Shown here: positions 1 to 6,123 of the stretch, piece after piece
How the letters are laid out: the number at the start of each line of letters is the position of its first letter
Numbering within the stretch: the first letter of the stretch is position 1
NCBI GenBank assembly: GCA_002309615.1
Contig: DBXT01000039.1
Location: 1-8,321, forward strand
DNA length: 8,321 bases
Source of the DNA: Bacteroidales bacterium UBA1205
GTDB lineage: Bacteria > Bacteroidota > Bacteroidia > Bacteroidales > WCHB1-69
Direction of reading: 5' to 3'
Translations under genes and position numbers: made by a program
The notes under the pieces: model-generated
What the model was told of the DNA's origin: nothing
The model's input: only the letters and a program-made list of their open reading frames with translations
Database searches by the model: none

Positions 1-660
1 CAAAAAAACATGTTCACCTTCTCCAGTATCCTAATGATTGCCAATTTGTTGTTTTTAACATTAGGAGGTATGCTGTGTGTATATGCCACCCAAAAAGGAA
101 TAGACCTTTCCGGCATGAAAACCGATAGCATCTATCCTATGGTATCAATGAATTATTTGCCGCCTATTGCAGGCGTTGTCTTTATTATCGGCTTGATAGC
201 AGCGGGGTATTCCAGTGCAGACGGCACCCTTACCGCTCTTACAACCGCCATCTGTTTTGACTTTTTGGGCATTGACAATCAAGGAAAAACAGAAAAAGAA
301 AGAACTCAACTAAGAAGAAATATCCACCTGATTATCAGTGCGATATTCTTGATAGTGATTCTTGTTTTCTCCATTTTCCACAACGATGCCTTAATCCGGA
401 TTATCTTCAAGGTGGCCAGTTACACCTACGGACCTTTGTTGGGATTGTACACCTTTGGCTTGTTTACCAAACGGCAATTGAAGTACGAAAAATTAGTGCC
501 ACTGATAGCTGTTTTGTCTCCGCTGATATGTTTGTTGCTGAATATTTTAGCCAACAAAGGCTACCTCGGCGGCTATAAATTCGGCTTTGAACTGCTGGTA
601 TTAAACGGTATCCTTACCTTTATGGGATTGTTAGCCATAAGCCGAAAAAGCACCGATTAA
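1..660 (+). CDS. Sodium:solute symporter (SSS family), C-terminal part, 5' end outside window
   Basis: This is the C-terminal half of an inner-membrane Na+-coupled transporter. The reading frame is open to base 1, so the ATG at 10 is an internal methionine; about 219 residues are visible, whereas SSS proteins usually have roughly 450-600. Counting from the ATG at 10, hydrophobic segments lie near residues 4-26, 49-66, 106-124, 132-153, 161-181 and 192-211. The key motif is AAGYSSADGTLTALTTA (residues 64-80). It matches the SSS helix whose A-x-x-S-S residues bind Na+ in vSGLT (A361, S364, S365); here these are A65, S68 and S69, so coupling residues look intact. The substrate cannot be read from this half: sugar, amino acid, sialic acid or carboxylate are all possible. 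The gene ends with TAA and is followed by two terminator-like hairpins, so it is the last gene of its transcript. Confidence 0.88.
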   Translation, partial: QKNMFTFSSILMIANLLFLTLGGMLCVYATQKGIDLSGMKTDSIYPMVSMNYLPPIAGVVFIIGLIAAGYSSADGTLTALTTAICFDFLGIDNQGKTEKERTQLRRNIHLIISAIFLIVILVFSIFHNDALIRIIFKVASYTYGPLLGLYTFGLFTKRQLKYEKLVPLIAVLSPLICLLLNILANKGYLGGYKFGFELLVLNGILTFMGLLAISRKSTD

Positions 661-682
661 TGATATAATGTGCTAAAATTAC

Positions 683-705
683 AATCACATACGTGATTTT
701 TATTT
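683..705 (+). terminator. Short Rho-independent terminator after the symporter gene
   Basis: A perfect 6-bp inverted repeat, AATCAC (683-688) and GTGATT (693-698) with loop ATAC, runs straight into a T-rich stretch at 697-705. It begins 22 nt after the symporter stop codon. The stem is short and only half GC, so it is probably a weak terminator; a second hairpin lies about 50 nt further on. Confidence 0.5.
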
Positions 706-755
706 CTAATCGCGTTTGTTTTTTAGTCTGATAACAAGTAATTTATATTTTTTTT

Positions 756-797
756 AAAAAATCGTACGAAAAATGACATTCGTATGATTTTTTTTTT
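756..797 (+). terminator. Hairpin with 10-T tail, second terminator before the lipoprotein gene
   Basis: The left arm 756-769 (A6 then TCGTACGA) pairs with the right arm 780-793 (TCGTATGA then T6) over 14 bp with one G-U wobble, around a 10-nt loop at 770-779. Ten T residues follow at 788-797. The shape is that of an intrinsic terminator for the symporter transcript. The last T of the run is also the first base of the -7 promoter element of the next gene, so this hairpin occupies the place where the -33 region would lie. It could therefore be a regulatory structure as well as a terminator. Confidence 0.6.
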
Positions 798-806
798 ATC
801 TTTGCA
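797..806 (+). promoter_or_regulatory. Bacteroidota-type -7 promoter element for the lipoprotein gene
   Basis: TATCTTTGCA matches the Bacteroidota -7 consensus TAnnTTTG with the CA extension shared by the other three promoters in this window. The start codon lies 49 nt downstream. No TTG is found 17-23 nt upstream, where the -33 element is expected; that region is the hairpin loop instead. The exact motif and its place upstream of a + strand gene support the call, but the missing -33 lowers it. Confidence 0.6.
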
Positions 807-855
807 AGGTTGAATTATAGAAATAGATAACAAATTATTAATAAAATCTTTAGTT

Positions 856-1128
856 ATGAAAAAAATGGTTATAATAGCTGTAATGGCAGCAAGTGTGGTG
901 TTGATGGCATGTCAAACGAATAAAACAACAGCAGAGAATCCGGAGGCACAGAACGATACTATCAGTACAGGCAAAGTGTGTGGTCATAATCCGCAAAACC
1001 TTAAAATATATTTTGACGATGCTGATAGTGGTGTTGTATATTTCACCGATACAACCACCAATGAATCCTGGACGGGAACGTTTGAAAAGACGGGCGAAGA
1101 CGGGTGGATAATCCGCTGTGATAAATAA
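856..1128 (+). CDS. Small predicted lipoprotein, function unknown
   Basis: A 90-residue protein with a lipoprotein signal peptide: MKK, a hydrophobic core, then the lipobox L-M-A-C at residues 16-19, with C19 the predicted lipidated residue. The mature part is about 72 residues: a Thr/Asn/Glu-rich linker (20-40), then a compact domain (41-90) of alternating hydrophobic residues that suggests a small beta-sheet. Two further cysteines, C42 and C88, bracket this domain and could form a disulfide. I do not recognise the family. The position after the lipid cysteine reads QTNK, with no acidic cluster of the kind tied to surface export in some Bacteroidota, so it may stay periplasm-facing; that is only inference. 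The start is fixed by the signal peptide. It has its own putative promoter and converges on mutY, with 18 bp between the stop codons. Confidence 0.72.
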   Translation: MKKMVIIAVMAASVVLMACQTNKTTAENPEAQNDTISTGKVCGHNPQNLKIYFDDADSGVVYFTDTTTNESWTGTFEKTGEDGWIIRCDK

Positions 1129-1146
1129 GCGTTAGCCGTATTTTTT

Positions 1147-2199
1147 TCAAGGCATGTTGTCTATGCCTTTTTCCATTAGCCTGCTCACGGGGTAGGCGGG
1201 TAATAGATATTTGTGTATTGCTTTCATCTTGGGGGGCCATTGCGGTGCACCTTGTTGCAATTTTATATAAAAGAACCTGCCGATAACGAGTCGATGGGTC
1301 AGTTGGTGTTTGTGCACGGGGGATATGTGTTCAAGCGTGAATTGACAATGATGTAAAGCATGGCTGAAATAAGGCGTAGCCGTTATTTGTTCCCATGATA
1401 ATTCCGTTTCACTTTCTATTAACGGAAATTCGTATAAGCCGGCCCATATATCATCAGCGGAGCGTTTCTGTAGATAGACGTCATTTCCTTGACAGACACA
1501 TAAATAATAAAAAAAACGTTTTTTGATTTGTATGCTTTTTTGCTTTATCGGCAATAAATGTTGAGTATGGTTTTTATTGGCTAAACACATATCTGCCATA
1601 CAGCAATTTTCGCAATCCGGATGGGAAGGCTTGCACTGCAAGGAGCCGAAATCCATCATCGCTTGATTAAAATCACCGGCATGATGAACATCCAGCACTT
1701 GTTGTGCCAATTCTGCAAAATAGGTTTTCCCTTTCGGACTGTCTATAGGAATATTCACATCAAACACTCTGGAAAGCACCCTGTAAACATTGCCGTCGAT
1801 AGCGGCATAAGGTAAATTAAAGGCAATGGCGGCAATGGCTGATGCCGTATAATTTCCCACCCCTTTTATTTTTAATATTGCTTCGCGGGTATCGGGAAAA
1901 ATACCGTTGTACATTTCCGCCACATACCGTGCACCGCAGTGAAGATTGCGGGCACGAGAATAATATCCCAATCCCTGCCAATATTTCAACACCTCGTCTT
2001 CCTCTGCCGATGCCAAAGAAAGCACATCGGGAAACCTTTGTATGAATCGCAAATAATAGTCCTTTCCTTGTTCCACCCTTGTTTGTTGTAATATAATTTC
2101 GGATATCCATATTTTGTACGGGTCGGTTTGGTTCCGCCAAGGTAAATCTCTGCGATTTTGTTCATACCATTGCAATAACAAGCGTGAGAAGCAATTCAT
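1147..2199 (-). CDS. mutY: A/G-specific adenine glycosylase MutY
   Basis: MutY removes adenine mispaired with 8-oxoguanine, starting base excision repair that prevents G:C to T:A mutations. All family hallmarks are present in 350 residues, the same length as the E. coli enzyme. The catalytic Glu is E34 in WISEIILQQTRV. The helix-hairpin-helix is around 108-128 (LKIKGVGNYTASAIAAIAFN). The catalytic Asp is D135 in AIDGNVYRVLSR. The [4Fe-4S] cluster is C189-x6-C196-x2-C199-x5-C205, the exact MutY/EndoIII spacing. Residues from about 220 form the Nudix-like C-terminal domain that reads 8-oxoG, including the HQLTHR motif near 297-302. The start lies 4 nt after the stop of the upstream exported-protein gene on the same strand, so the two are almost certainly co-transcribed; I see no separate promoter. 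The gene is intact. No obvious terminator lies between it and the convergent lipoprotein gene. Confidence 0.97.
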   Translation of the reverse strand: MNCFSRLLLQWYEQNRRDLPWRNQTDPYKIWISEIILQQTRVEQGKDYYLRFIQRFPDVLSLASAEEDEVLKYWQGLGYYSRARNLHCGARYVAEMYNGIFPDTREAILKIKGVGNYTASAIAAIAFNLPYAAIDGNVYRVLSRVFDVNIPIDSPKGKTYFAELAQQVLDVHHAGDFNQAMMDFGSLQCKPSHPDCENCCMADMCLANKNHTQHLLPIKQKSIQIKKRFFYYLCVCQGNDVYLQKRSADDIWAGLYEFPLIESETELSWEQITATPYFSHALHHCQFTLEHISPVHKHQLTHRLVIGRFFYIKLQQGAPQWPPKMKAIHKYLLPAYPVSRLMEKGIDNMP

Positions 2200-2203
2200 A
2201 ATA

Positions 2204-4858
2204 CTATTGATGTATGATATATCTATACACTTTCGGACTTACCAATAAAGTAAGAAACGCCTTGTCTTCTTTTCCGAAAGCATAACCTGTAAGCCAATCA
2301 AAATCAGTACTTACAGCAAGAAAAGAACGGGCGAGTTCGGTCTGCGCTTTGTCGGTAAGCATATTATTGTTTTTCATTATGTTGTAGATCTCCATACAAT
2401 GATAATAATCGTTTTGCTTGAGATACCAAACCGCTACCTGCGGCAGATATTTTTGTTTGGCAGGCTGATTAAAATAAACCGGCATGCTGTCACATGACAA
2501 ATTGTATCGCTGTATGTTTTCTTGTTGATAATAATTTTGCAAAGCCGTATAAGTTATAAAAGCAGAATCCCATAAATGCAGGTTGAGGTATACATCCACT
2601 TTTTGCTGTTGCTCTTGGAACAAGGCGGCAGGACGAATTCTTTCTGTCACCCTGTAAATATTTTGGCTATACAAATTCTTGTTTTGCAATTCCGTTTGTT
2701 TTTGATGCAAAAGAGAATATGCTTTTATATATTGTCCTTGTTTAATATATTCTCTTGATTTTATTTCTACCAGTCTAAACTCCTCTTCCATATACATTTG
2801 CAAACGCTGGTCCATCAACAATACAGCCTCTTGCCTTTTGCGGTGCAACTCAGGAATGCTGTCCAGCCTATATAGGTCGTAAGATTTTTCTATAGATGTC
2901 AACATTTTTTTTGCATGCTCAAAATCGTTACAATACACGTATTGATTATATTTGGTGAAAGCATAATTGATGGTAAGGGGCAGTTTTTTGTTCATCAGAT
3001 ATATGGTCTTAATATCCGCTTCGGTGCCGATGTCTATCTGTAATTGTCTTAATAACAAAAACGAATCCAACAATGAATAGTCGTTGTATTGCACATCATA
3101 CAAATGAATATTGTTGCTCAATTCATCCATTCTTTTTTGTATGGCAATGGTATCTTTAACAACAAAACGGACAATATCATCGGTATCGTAGTTATCCTTG
3201 CCCCTGTTATCAACAACAGCGGAATGGTTATCTGCAACTTGTATGTATTGCTTATGCAAGGCATAATATTGTTCCGCTTCGGAACTTAATTGTTGAGCAA
3301 GCAATGTTTTTCCCGAACGATTCAATTGTTGTATTTTATCCAATTTTTGTTCATATAAAGCAGTATAAACGGCGGTATATTCATGGTCGAAATCAAGACA
3401 TGATATCTGTAAAGAATCGGCAAAAATACGGACTGTGCCCATTTCCTCCAAAGCTTCATTATAGCGTTTATAGCCTATGTTTTTTTGTATATTGGACCGA
3501 TGCTTAAGCATTATTTTATTTGCCAACTGTTTAAAATCTTCATGATTTTGTATGCTGTCATCATATTGTTGCATTAACTGATTAAGACCGTAAGAATAGG
3601 TATGAGCCAAGTCCAATTTGTTTATTCTTAATGCTTTTCCTATAATTTCATAATATGAAACATAAATACCTTGCTGTGCTTTGTGTTTTAGTATTGGTAA
3701 ATAATTTTTACTTAATTCCGTCGGCACTACTTGTGCAAACATTTCAGCAGTATCCACTATTTTTAACGCATCGTAATAGTTGTGAAGTTGTATGTTTTTA
3801 TTTATCCGCGCATAAAGGCTGTCGTAAATACTGCGTATCAAATTTTCTTTGCAGGGCATACTATCTCCTCGGGTGGTTATTTTACGCCACAGAACATAAT
3901 TCGACTGCCAATTGTGCGTGCGTGTGTACAAGCGACTTAACTGTGTAACGGAATTACAATGGGCAGGGTTATGCTCCAGCGATTTAAGATAATAATATTC
4001 CGCCTGCTTGTTATTTCCTGCTTGTTCCATATTCCAAGCTTTGGCATAGTAAAGTTCATCCATCTGTTTTAACTTGCTTTGTAATAGCAACCGCAAAGCG
4101 GCTATTCTATGCGTTAAAGCAGAACGCATGGCGGTATAGCGTATGGTGTCAAGTCCGGATGCCGTTAACATTTGTTCGTAATGCAAACTGTCAACGTTGC
4201 CCAAATTAGCTTCAACAGATTGTATGTCATATATATATATAGGATACCTATCCACAAATGAGGTGTCTATTTTATCCAATTGCTTGTGCAAAGCAGCAAA
4301 TACGGAATCACATTGATAATAACCGTCTATACGATTTCTGAGATGTATAAGCGATAAACGGGCTGAGTGGTTGTAAGCAAACTTTGCATCGGTAATCTTT
4401 ACGGCAAGAGTAGTTGAACCACATTTACATTCAATCAATGTATCATATTGAAATTGTGAGCTTTTTATGCCGTTTTTTAGAATTGTGATTTTTCCGATAT
4501 GTTCCATACCGCAGAAAATATCGGCATTGATATTTTCTATGGAGGCATATATGGAGTCTTTCAATAAAAATTGTTTGTATCTGAGCGGGCATTCCGCGTG
4601 AGAATGAAGGGTATAAATACGCACTCCGTAATGAGTGCTGTCGTATTGATATATATCGCTTGCGATGGTAAGGTAATATTTAAAAAAATTCAGTCGGCTA
4701 CAACTGTCCAGTTGAAATATAAAGCCATGACCGATATTATGTTTTTCAAAATAGTATGAAAAATTTTGCTCATGGTGACACACCTTTTGCTGGGCATGCG
4801 TCAAAACACTTGCCGACAATATGCATACCGTCATCAACGCTATTGAATATTTTTTCAT
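2204..4858 (-). CDS. Large exported TPR-like (alpha-solenoid) protein, function unknown
   Basis: An 884-residue protein with a type I signal peptide: MKKYS, hydrophobic stretch 6-20, probable cleavage after A22 (THA/QQ). Residues 23 to about 160 look beta-rich and hold six cysteines (C27, C53, C90, C116, C144, C146), probably disulfide-bonded in the periplasm. The rest is strongly helical. One good tetratricopeptide repeat lies near 269-302 (G281, A286, Y289, A/P pattern ending LEHNPAH), and degenerate TPR-like helix pairs recur, for example near 702-719, 754-773 and 810-827. No catalytic motif, transmembrane anchor or lipobox was seen, and no C-terminal secretion domain. A soluble periplasmic or secreted scaffold is the likeliest role, but this is inference and I do not recognise the family. 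It has its own putative promoter, 113 nt after tsaD, and leads directly into mutY. Codon use and base composition resemble the neighbours. Confidence 0.8.
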   Translation of the reverse strand: MKKYSIALMTVCILSASVLTHAQQKVCHHEQNFSYYFEKHNIGHGFIFQLDSCSRLNFFKYYLTIASDIYQYDSTHYGVRIYTLHSHAECPLRYKQFLLKDSIYASIENINADIFCGMEHIGKITILKNGIKSSQFQYDTLIECKCGSTTLAVKITDAKFAYNHSARLSLIHLRNRIDGYYQCDSVFAALHKQLDKIDTSFVDRYPIYIYDIQSVEANLGNVDSLHYEQMLTASGLDTIRYTAMRSALTHRIAALRLLLQSKLKQMDELYYAKAWNMEQAGNNKQAEYYYLKSLEHNPAHCNSVTQLSRLYTRTHNWQSNYVLWRKITTRGDSMPCKENLIRSIYDSLYARINKNIQLHNYYDALKIVDTAEMFAQVVPTELSKNYLPILKHKAQQGIYVSYYEIIGKALRINKLDLAHTYSYGLNQLMQQYDDSIQNHEDFKQLANKIMLKHRSNIQKNIGYKRYNEALEEMGTVRIFADSLQISCLDFDHEYTAVYTALYEQKLDKIQQLNRSGKTLLAQQLSSEAEQYYALHKQYIQVADNHSAVVDNRGKDNYDTDDIVRFVVKDTIAIQKRMDELSNNIHLYDVQYNDYSLLDSFLLLRQLQIDIGTEADIKTIYLMNKKLPLTINYAFTKYNQYVYCNDFEHAKKMLTSIEKSYDLYRLDSIPELHRKRQEAVLLMDQRLQMYMEEEFRLVEIKSREYIKQGQYIKAYSLLHQKQTELQNKNLYSQNIYRVTERIRPAALFQEQQQKVDVYLNLHLWDSAFITYTALQNYYQQENIQRYNLSCDSMPVYFNQPAKQKYLPQVAVWYLKQNDYYHCMEIYNIMKNNNMLTDKAQTELARSFLAVSTDFDWLTGYAFGKEDKAFLTLLVSPKVYRYIIHQ
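4229..4241. repeat. Short AT dinucleotide tract inside the TPR-like gene
   Basis: Thirteen bases of alternating A and T (6.5 units) encode part of a Tyr-Ile-Tyr-Ile run, near residues 206-210 of the exported protein. Dinucleotide tracts can slip in replication and would cause a frameshift here, but 6.5 units is short and the tract could simply reflect the Ile/Tyr codons of an AT-rich genome. Confidence 0.5.
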
Positions 4859-4872
4859 ACTTTGCTTAAAAA

Positions 4873-4882
4873 TGCAAAGATA
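4873..4882 (-). promoter_or_regulatory. Bacteroidota-type -7 promoter element for the TPR-like gene and mutY
   Basis: On the minus strand this reads TATCTTTGCA, identical to the element before the lipoprotein gene. It ends 14 nt before the ATG at 4858, implying a very short 5' leader of about 10 nt. No TTG is present 17-23 nt upstream. If it works, the TPR-like gene and mutY form a transcription unit that can be expressed apart from tsaD. Confidence 0.6.
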
Positions 4883-4925
4883 AACGTTTTTAACAGACGG
4901 ATATCACGTAAAATACATTGCTAAT

Positions 4926-4947
4926 GAACATTTTTATGTTAATGTTC
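4926..4947 (-). repeat. Inverted repeat between tsaD and the TPR-like gene
   Basis: GAACATT (4926-4932) and AATGTTC (4941-4947) form a perfect 7-bp inverted repeat with an 8-nt loop. A nested alternative, AACAT/ATGTT with a TTTT loop (4927-4940), is also possible. It lies 25 nt past the tsaD stop and upstream of the next promoter element. There is no T-run after it in the direction of tsaD transcription, so it is a poor intrinsic terminator; it could be an operator or a 3'-end stabilising hairpin. Confidence 0.4.
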
Positions 4948-4971
4948 TCTATAACTAACGAGGAGGAATAT

Positions 4972-5994
4972 TTACTCCAATTTTCCGAAATTTTGCTGGG
5001 TATAGGGTGTTACATCTATAGAGCAAAATTCATGATTAAGATATTTGAAGTAGCCGGCTATTCCTATCATAGCGGCATTGTCTGTGCTTAATTTAAAAGA
5101 AGGGATATGAATGGTCCATCCGTATTTTTTTGATAAGTCGGTAATAGCCTGTTGCAAGCCGCTATTGGCAGAAACGCCCCCCGCAATGGCGATTTCTTTT
5201 ATTTTTAAATTCTTGGAAGCCATCACCAATTTTTTCATCAGAGAATCTATGATTGCTTTTTGCATAGAGGCACACAAATCCGCCATATTTTCCTGTATAA
5301 AATTCTGGTTTTCTTTTAATTTATCTCGCAGAAAATACAGAAAAGAAGTTTTAAGCCCGCTGAAACTATAATCGTAACCTGCAATATTGGCTTTGCTGAA
5401 AGTAAAAGCTTCCGCATTTCCTTCTTTAGCTAATTTATCTATCCAAGGACCTCCCGGATAGGGGAATCCCAATATCTTGGCCGCTTTATCAAAGGCTTCA
5501 CCTGCGGCATCGTCAATAGTGGTGCCCACCACCTGCATGTCAAAAGGACTATTGATACGCAATATTTGAGTGTGTCCGCCCGATACACACAAGCATAAAA
5601 AAGGAAATTGCGGTGCAGGGGTTTCTTTCTTTATAAAATGCGATAATATATGTCCTTGTAAATGATCAACATCTACCAAGGGTATGTTCATGGAATAGGC
5701 AAATGCTTTAGCAAAAGATACGCCTACTAACAAAGAGCCCAGCAACCCCGGTCCGCGAGTGAAAGCCACCAAAGATATATCCTTACATGCTATACCTGCT
5801 TGTTTTATAGCGGTATCCACCACGGGTATAATGTTTTGCTGGTGAGCTCTGGATGCCAATTCCGGCACCACACCACCATATTGGGCATGCACGCTTTGAC
5901 TCGCTATCACGTTAGACAACAATTCGTTATCTTTCAGTATAGCGGCAGAAGTGTCATCACAAGAAGATTCTATTGCTAATGTATATACACTCAT
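4972..5994 (-). CDS. tsaD: tRNA N6-adenosine threonylcarbamoyltransferase TsaD
   Basis: TsaD (Kae1/YgjD family) transfers the threonylcarbamoyl group from threonylcarbamoyl-AMP to A37 of tRNAs that read ANN codons. It works in the cytoplasm with TsaB and TsaE, neither of which is in this window. The 340 residues are the usual length. Hallmarks in order are LAIESSCDDTSAAI (6-19), the ASKAH-fold phosphate region TRGPGLLGSLLVG (79-91), the metal-binding HLQGH with H111 and H115 at the E. coli positions, VSGGHTQI, the DDAAGEAFDKAAK stretch, the GGVSAN nucleotide-binding loop, and the third metal ligand D305 in STDNAAM. The start is fixed by the normal N-terminus. A putative -7 element lies only 6 nt upstream, so the mRNA may be nearly leaderless. 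It is divergent from the aminotransferase operon and 113 nt before the TPR-like gene. Confidence 0.97.
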   Translation of the reverse strand: MSVYTLAIESSCDDTSAAILKDNELLSNVIASQSVHAQYGGVVPELASRAHQQNIIPVVDTAIKQAGIACKDISLVAFTRGPGLLGSLLVGVSFAKAFAYSMNIPLVDVDHLQGHILSHFIKKETPAPQFPFLCLCVSGGHTQILRINSPFDMQVVGTTIDDAAGEAFDKAAKILGFPYPGGPWIDKLAKEGNAEAFTFSKANIAGYDYSFSGLKTSFLYFLRDKLKENQNFIQENMADLCASMQKAIIDSLMKKLVMASKNLKIKEIAIAGGVSANSGLQQAITDLSKKYGWTIHIPSFKLSTDNAAMIGIAGYFKYLNHEFCSIDVTPYTQQNFGKLE

Positions 5995-6000
5995 AATCCG

Positions 6001-6010
6001 TGCAAAAATA
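6001..6010 (-). promoter_or_regulatory. Bacteroidota-type -7 element for tsaD
   Basis: The minus strand reads TATTTTTGCA, matching TAnnTTTG plus CA. It ends only 6 nt before the tsaD ATG, so transcription would start within a few bases of the start codon. No TTG lies at the -33 distance. The motif match is good, but the very short leader makes this less certain than the aminotransferase promoter. Confidence 0.5.
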
Positions 6011-6041
6011 GCACTTTTTTTACTAATAACAGCGAGCTATT

Positions 6042-6072
6042 ATCCAAATAATCAAATAATGAATTTTTGGAT
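6042..6072. promoter_or_regulatory. Inverted repeat in the tsaD/aminotransferase divergent region, possible operator
   Basis: ATCCAAA (6042-6048) and TTTGGAT (6066-6072) are perfect inverted 7-mers with a 17-bp spacer. The right arm overlaps the TTTG that would be the -33 element of the aminotransferase promoter. The half-site distance (24 bp centre to centre) could suit a dimeric regulator on one DNA face. In AT-rich DNA a 7-bp match can arise by chance, so this is only a candidate. Confidence 0.3.
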
Positions 6073-6102
6073 GGAGAAAAAAGGAAAAATGATATATTTG
6101 CA
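6066..6102 (+). promoter_or_regulatory. Complete Bacteroidota-type promoter for the aminotransferase operon
   Basis: A -33 TTTG at 6066-6069 is followed, after a 23-bp spacer, by the -7 element TATATTTG at 6093-6100, extended by CA. This fits the known pattern of TTG, 17-23 bp, TAnnTTTG in Bacteroidota, though the spacer is at the long end. The ATG lies 21 nt further on. It is the only one of the four promoters here with a recognisable -33. Confidence 0.7.
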
Positions 6103-6123
6103 TTTTAATAAAAAGCAATAAAC

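Noticed and set aside
10..12. ATG at 10 as the start of the symporter gene
   Set aside because: The frame is open to base 1 and the protein lacks the N-terminal half of the SSS fold, so this Met is internal.
1114..1131. CGCT/AGCG hairpin between the convergent lipoprotein and mutY genes, followed by seven T
   Set aside because: The stem is only 4 bp with a 10-nt loop, too weak to call a terminator for either gene.
1817..2140. A 107-residue minus-strand frame overlapping mutY
   Set aside because: It lies in another frame of the well-supported mutY gene and has no recognisable protein features.
3655..3948. A 97-residue + strand frame beginning with a signal-peptide-like hydrophobic stretch
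   Set aside because: It is antisense to the TPR-like gene, has no promoter or context, and hydrophobic frames arise easily opposite helical coding sequence.
4961..4966. A perfect AGGAGG, Shine-Dalgarno-like, on the + strand
   Set aside because: No + strand start codon with a meaningful reading frame follows; it lies just past the tsaD stop, and the genes here do not use such sites.
5111..5371. An 86-residue + strand frame within tsaD
   Set aside because: Antisense shadow of the conserved tsaD coding sequence, without promoter or start context.
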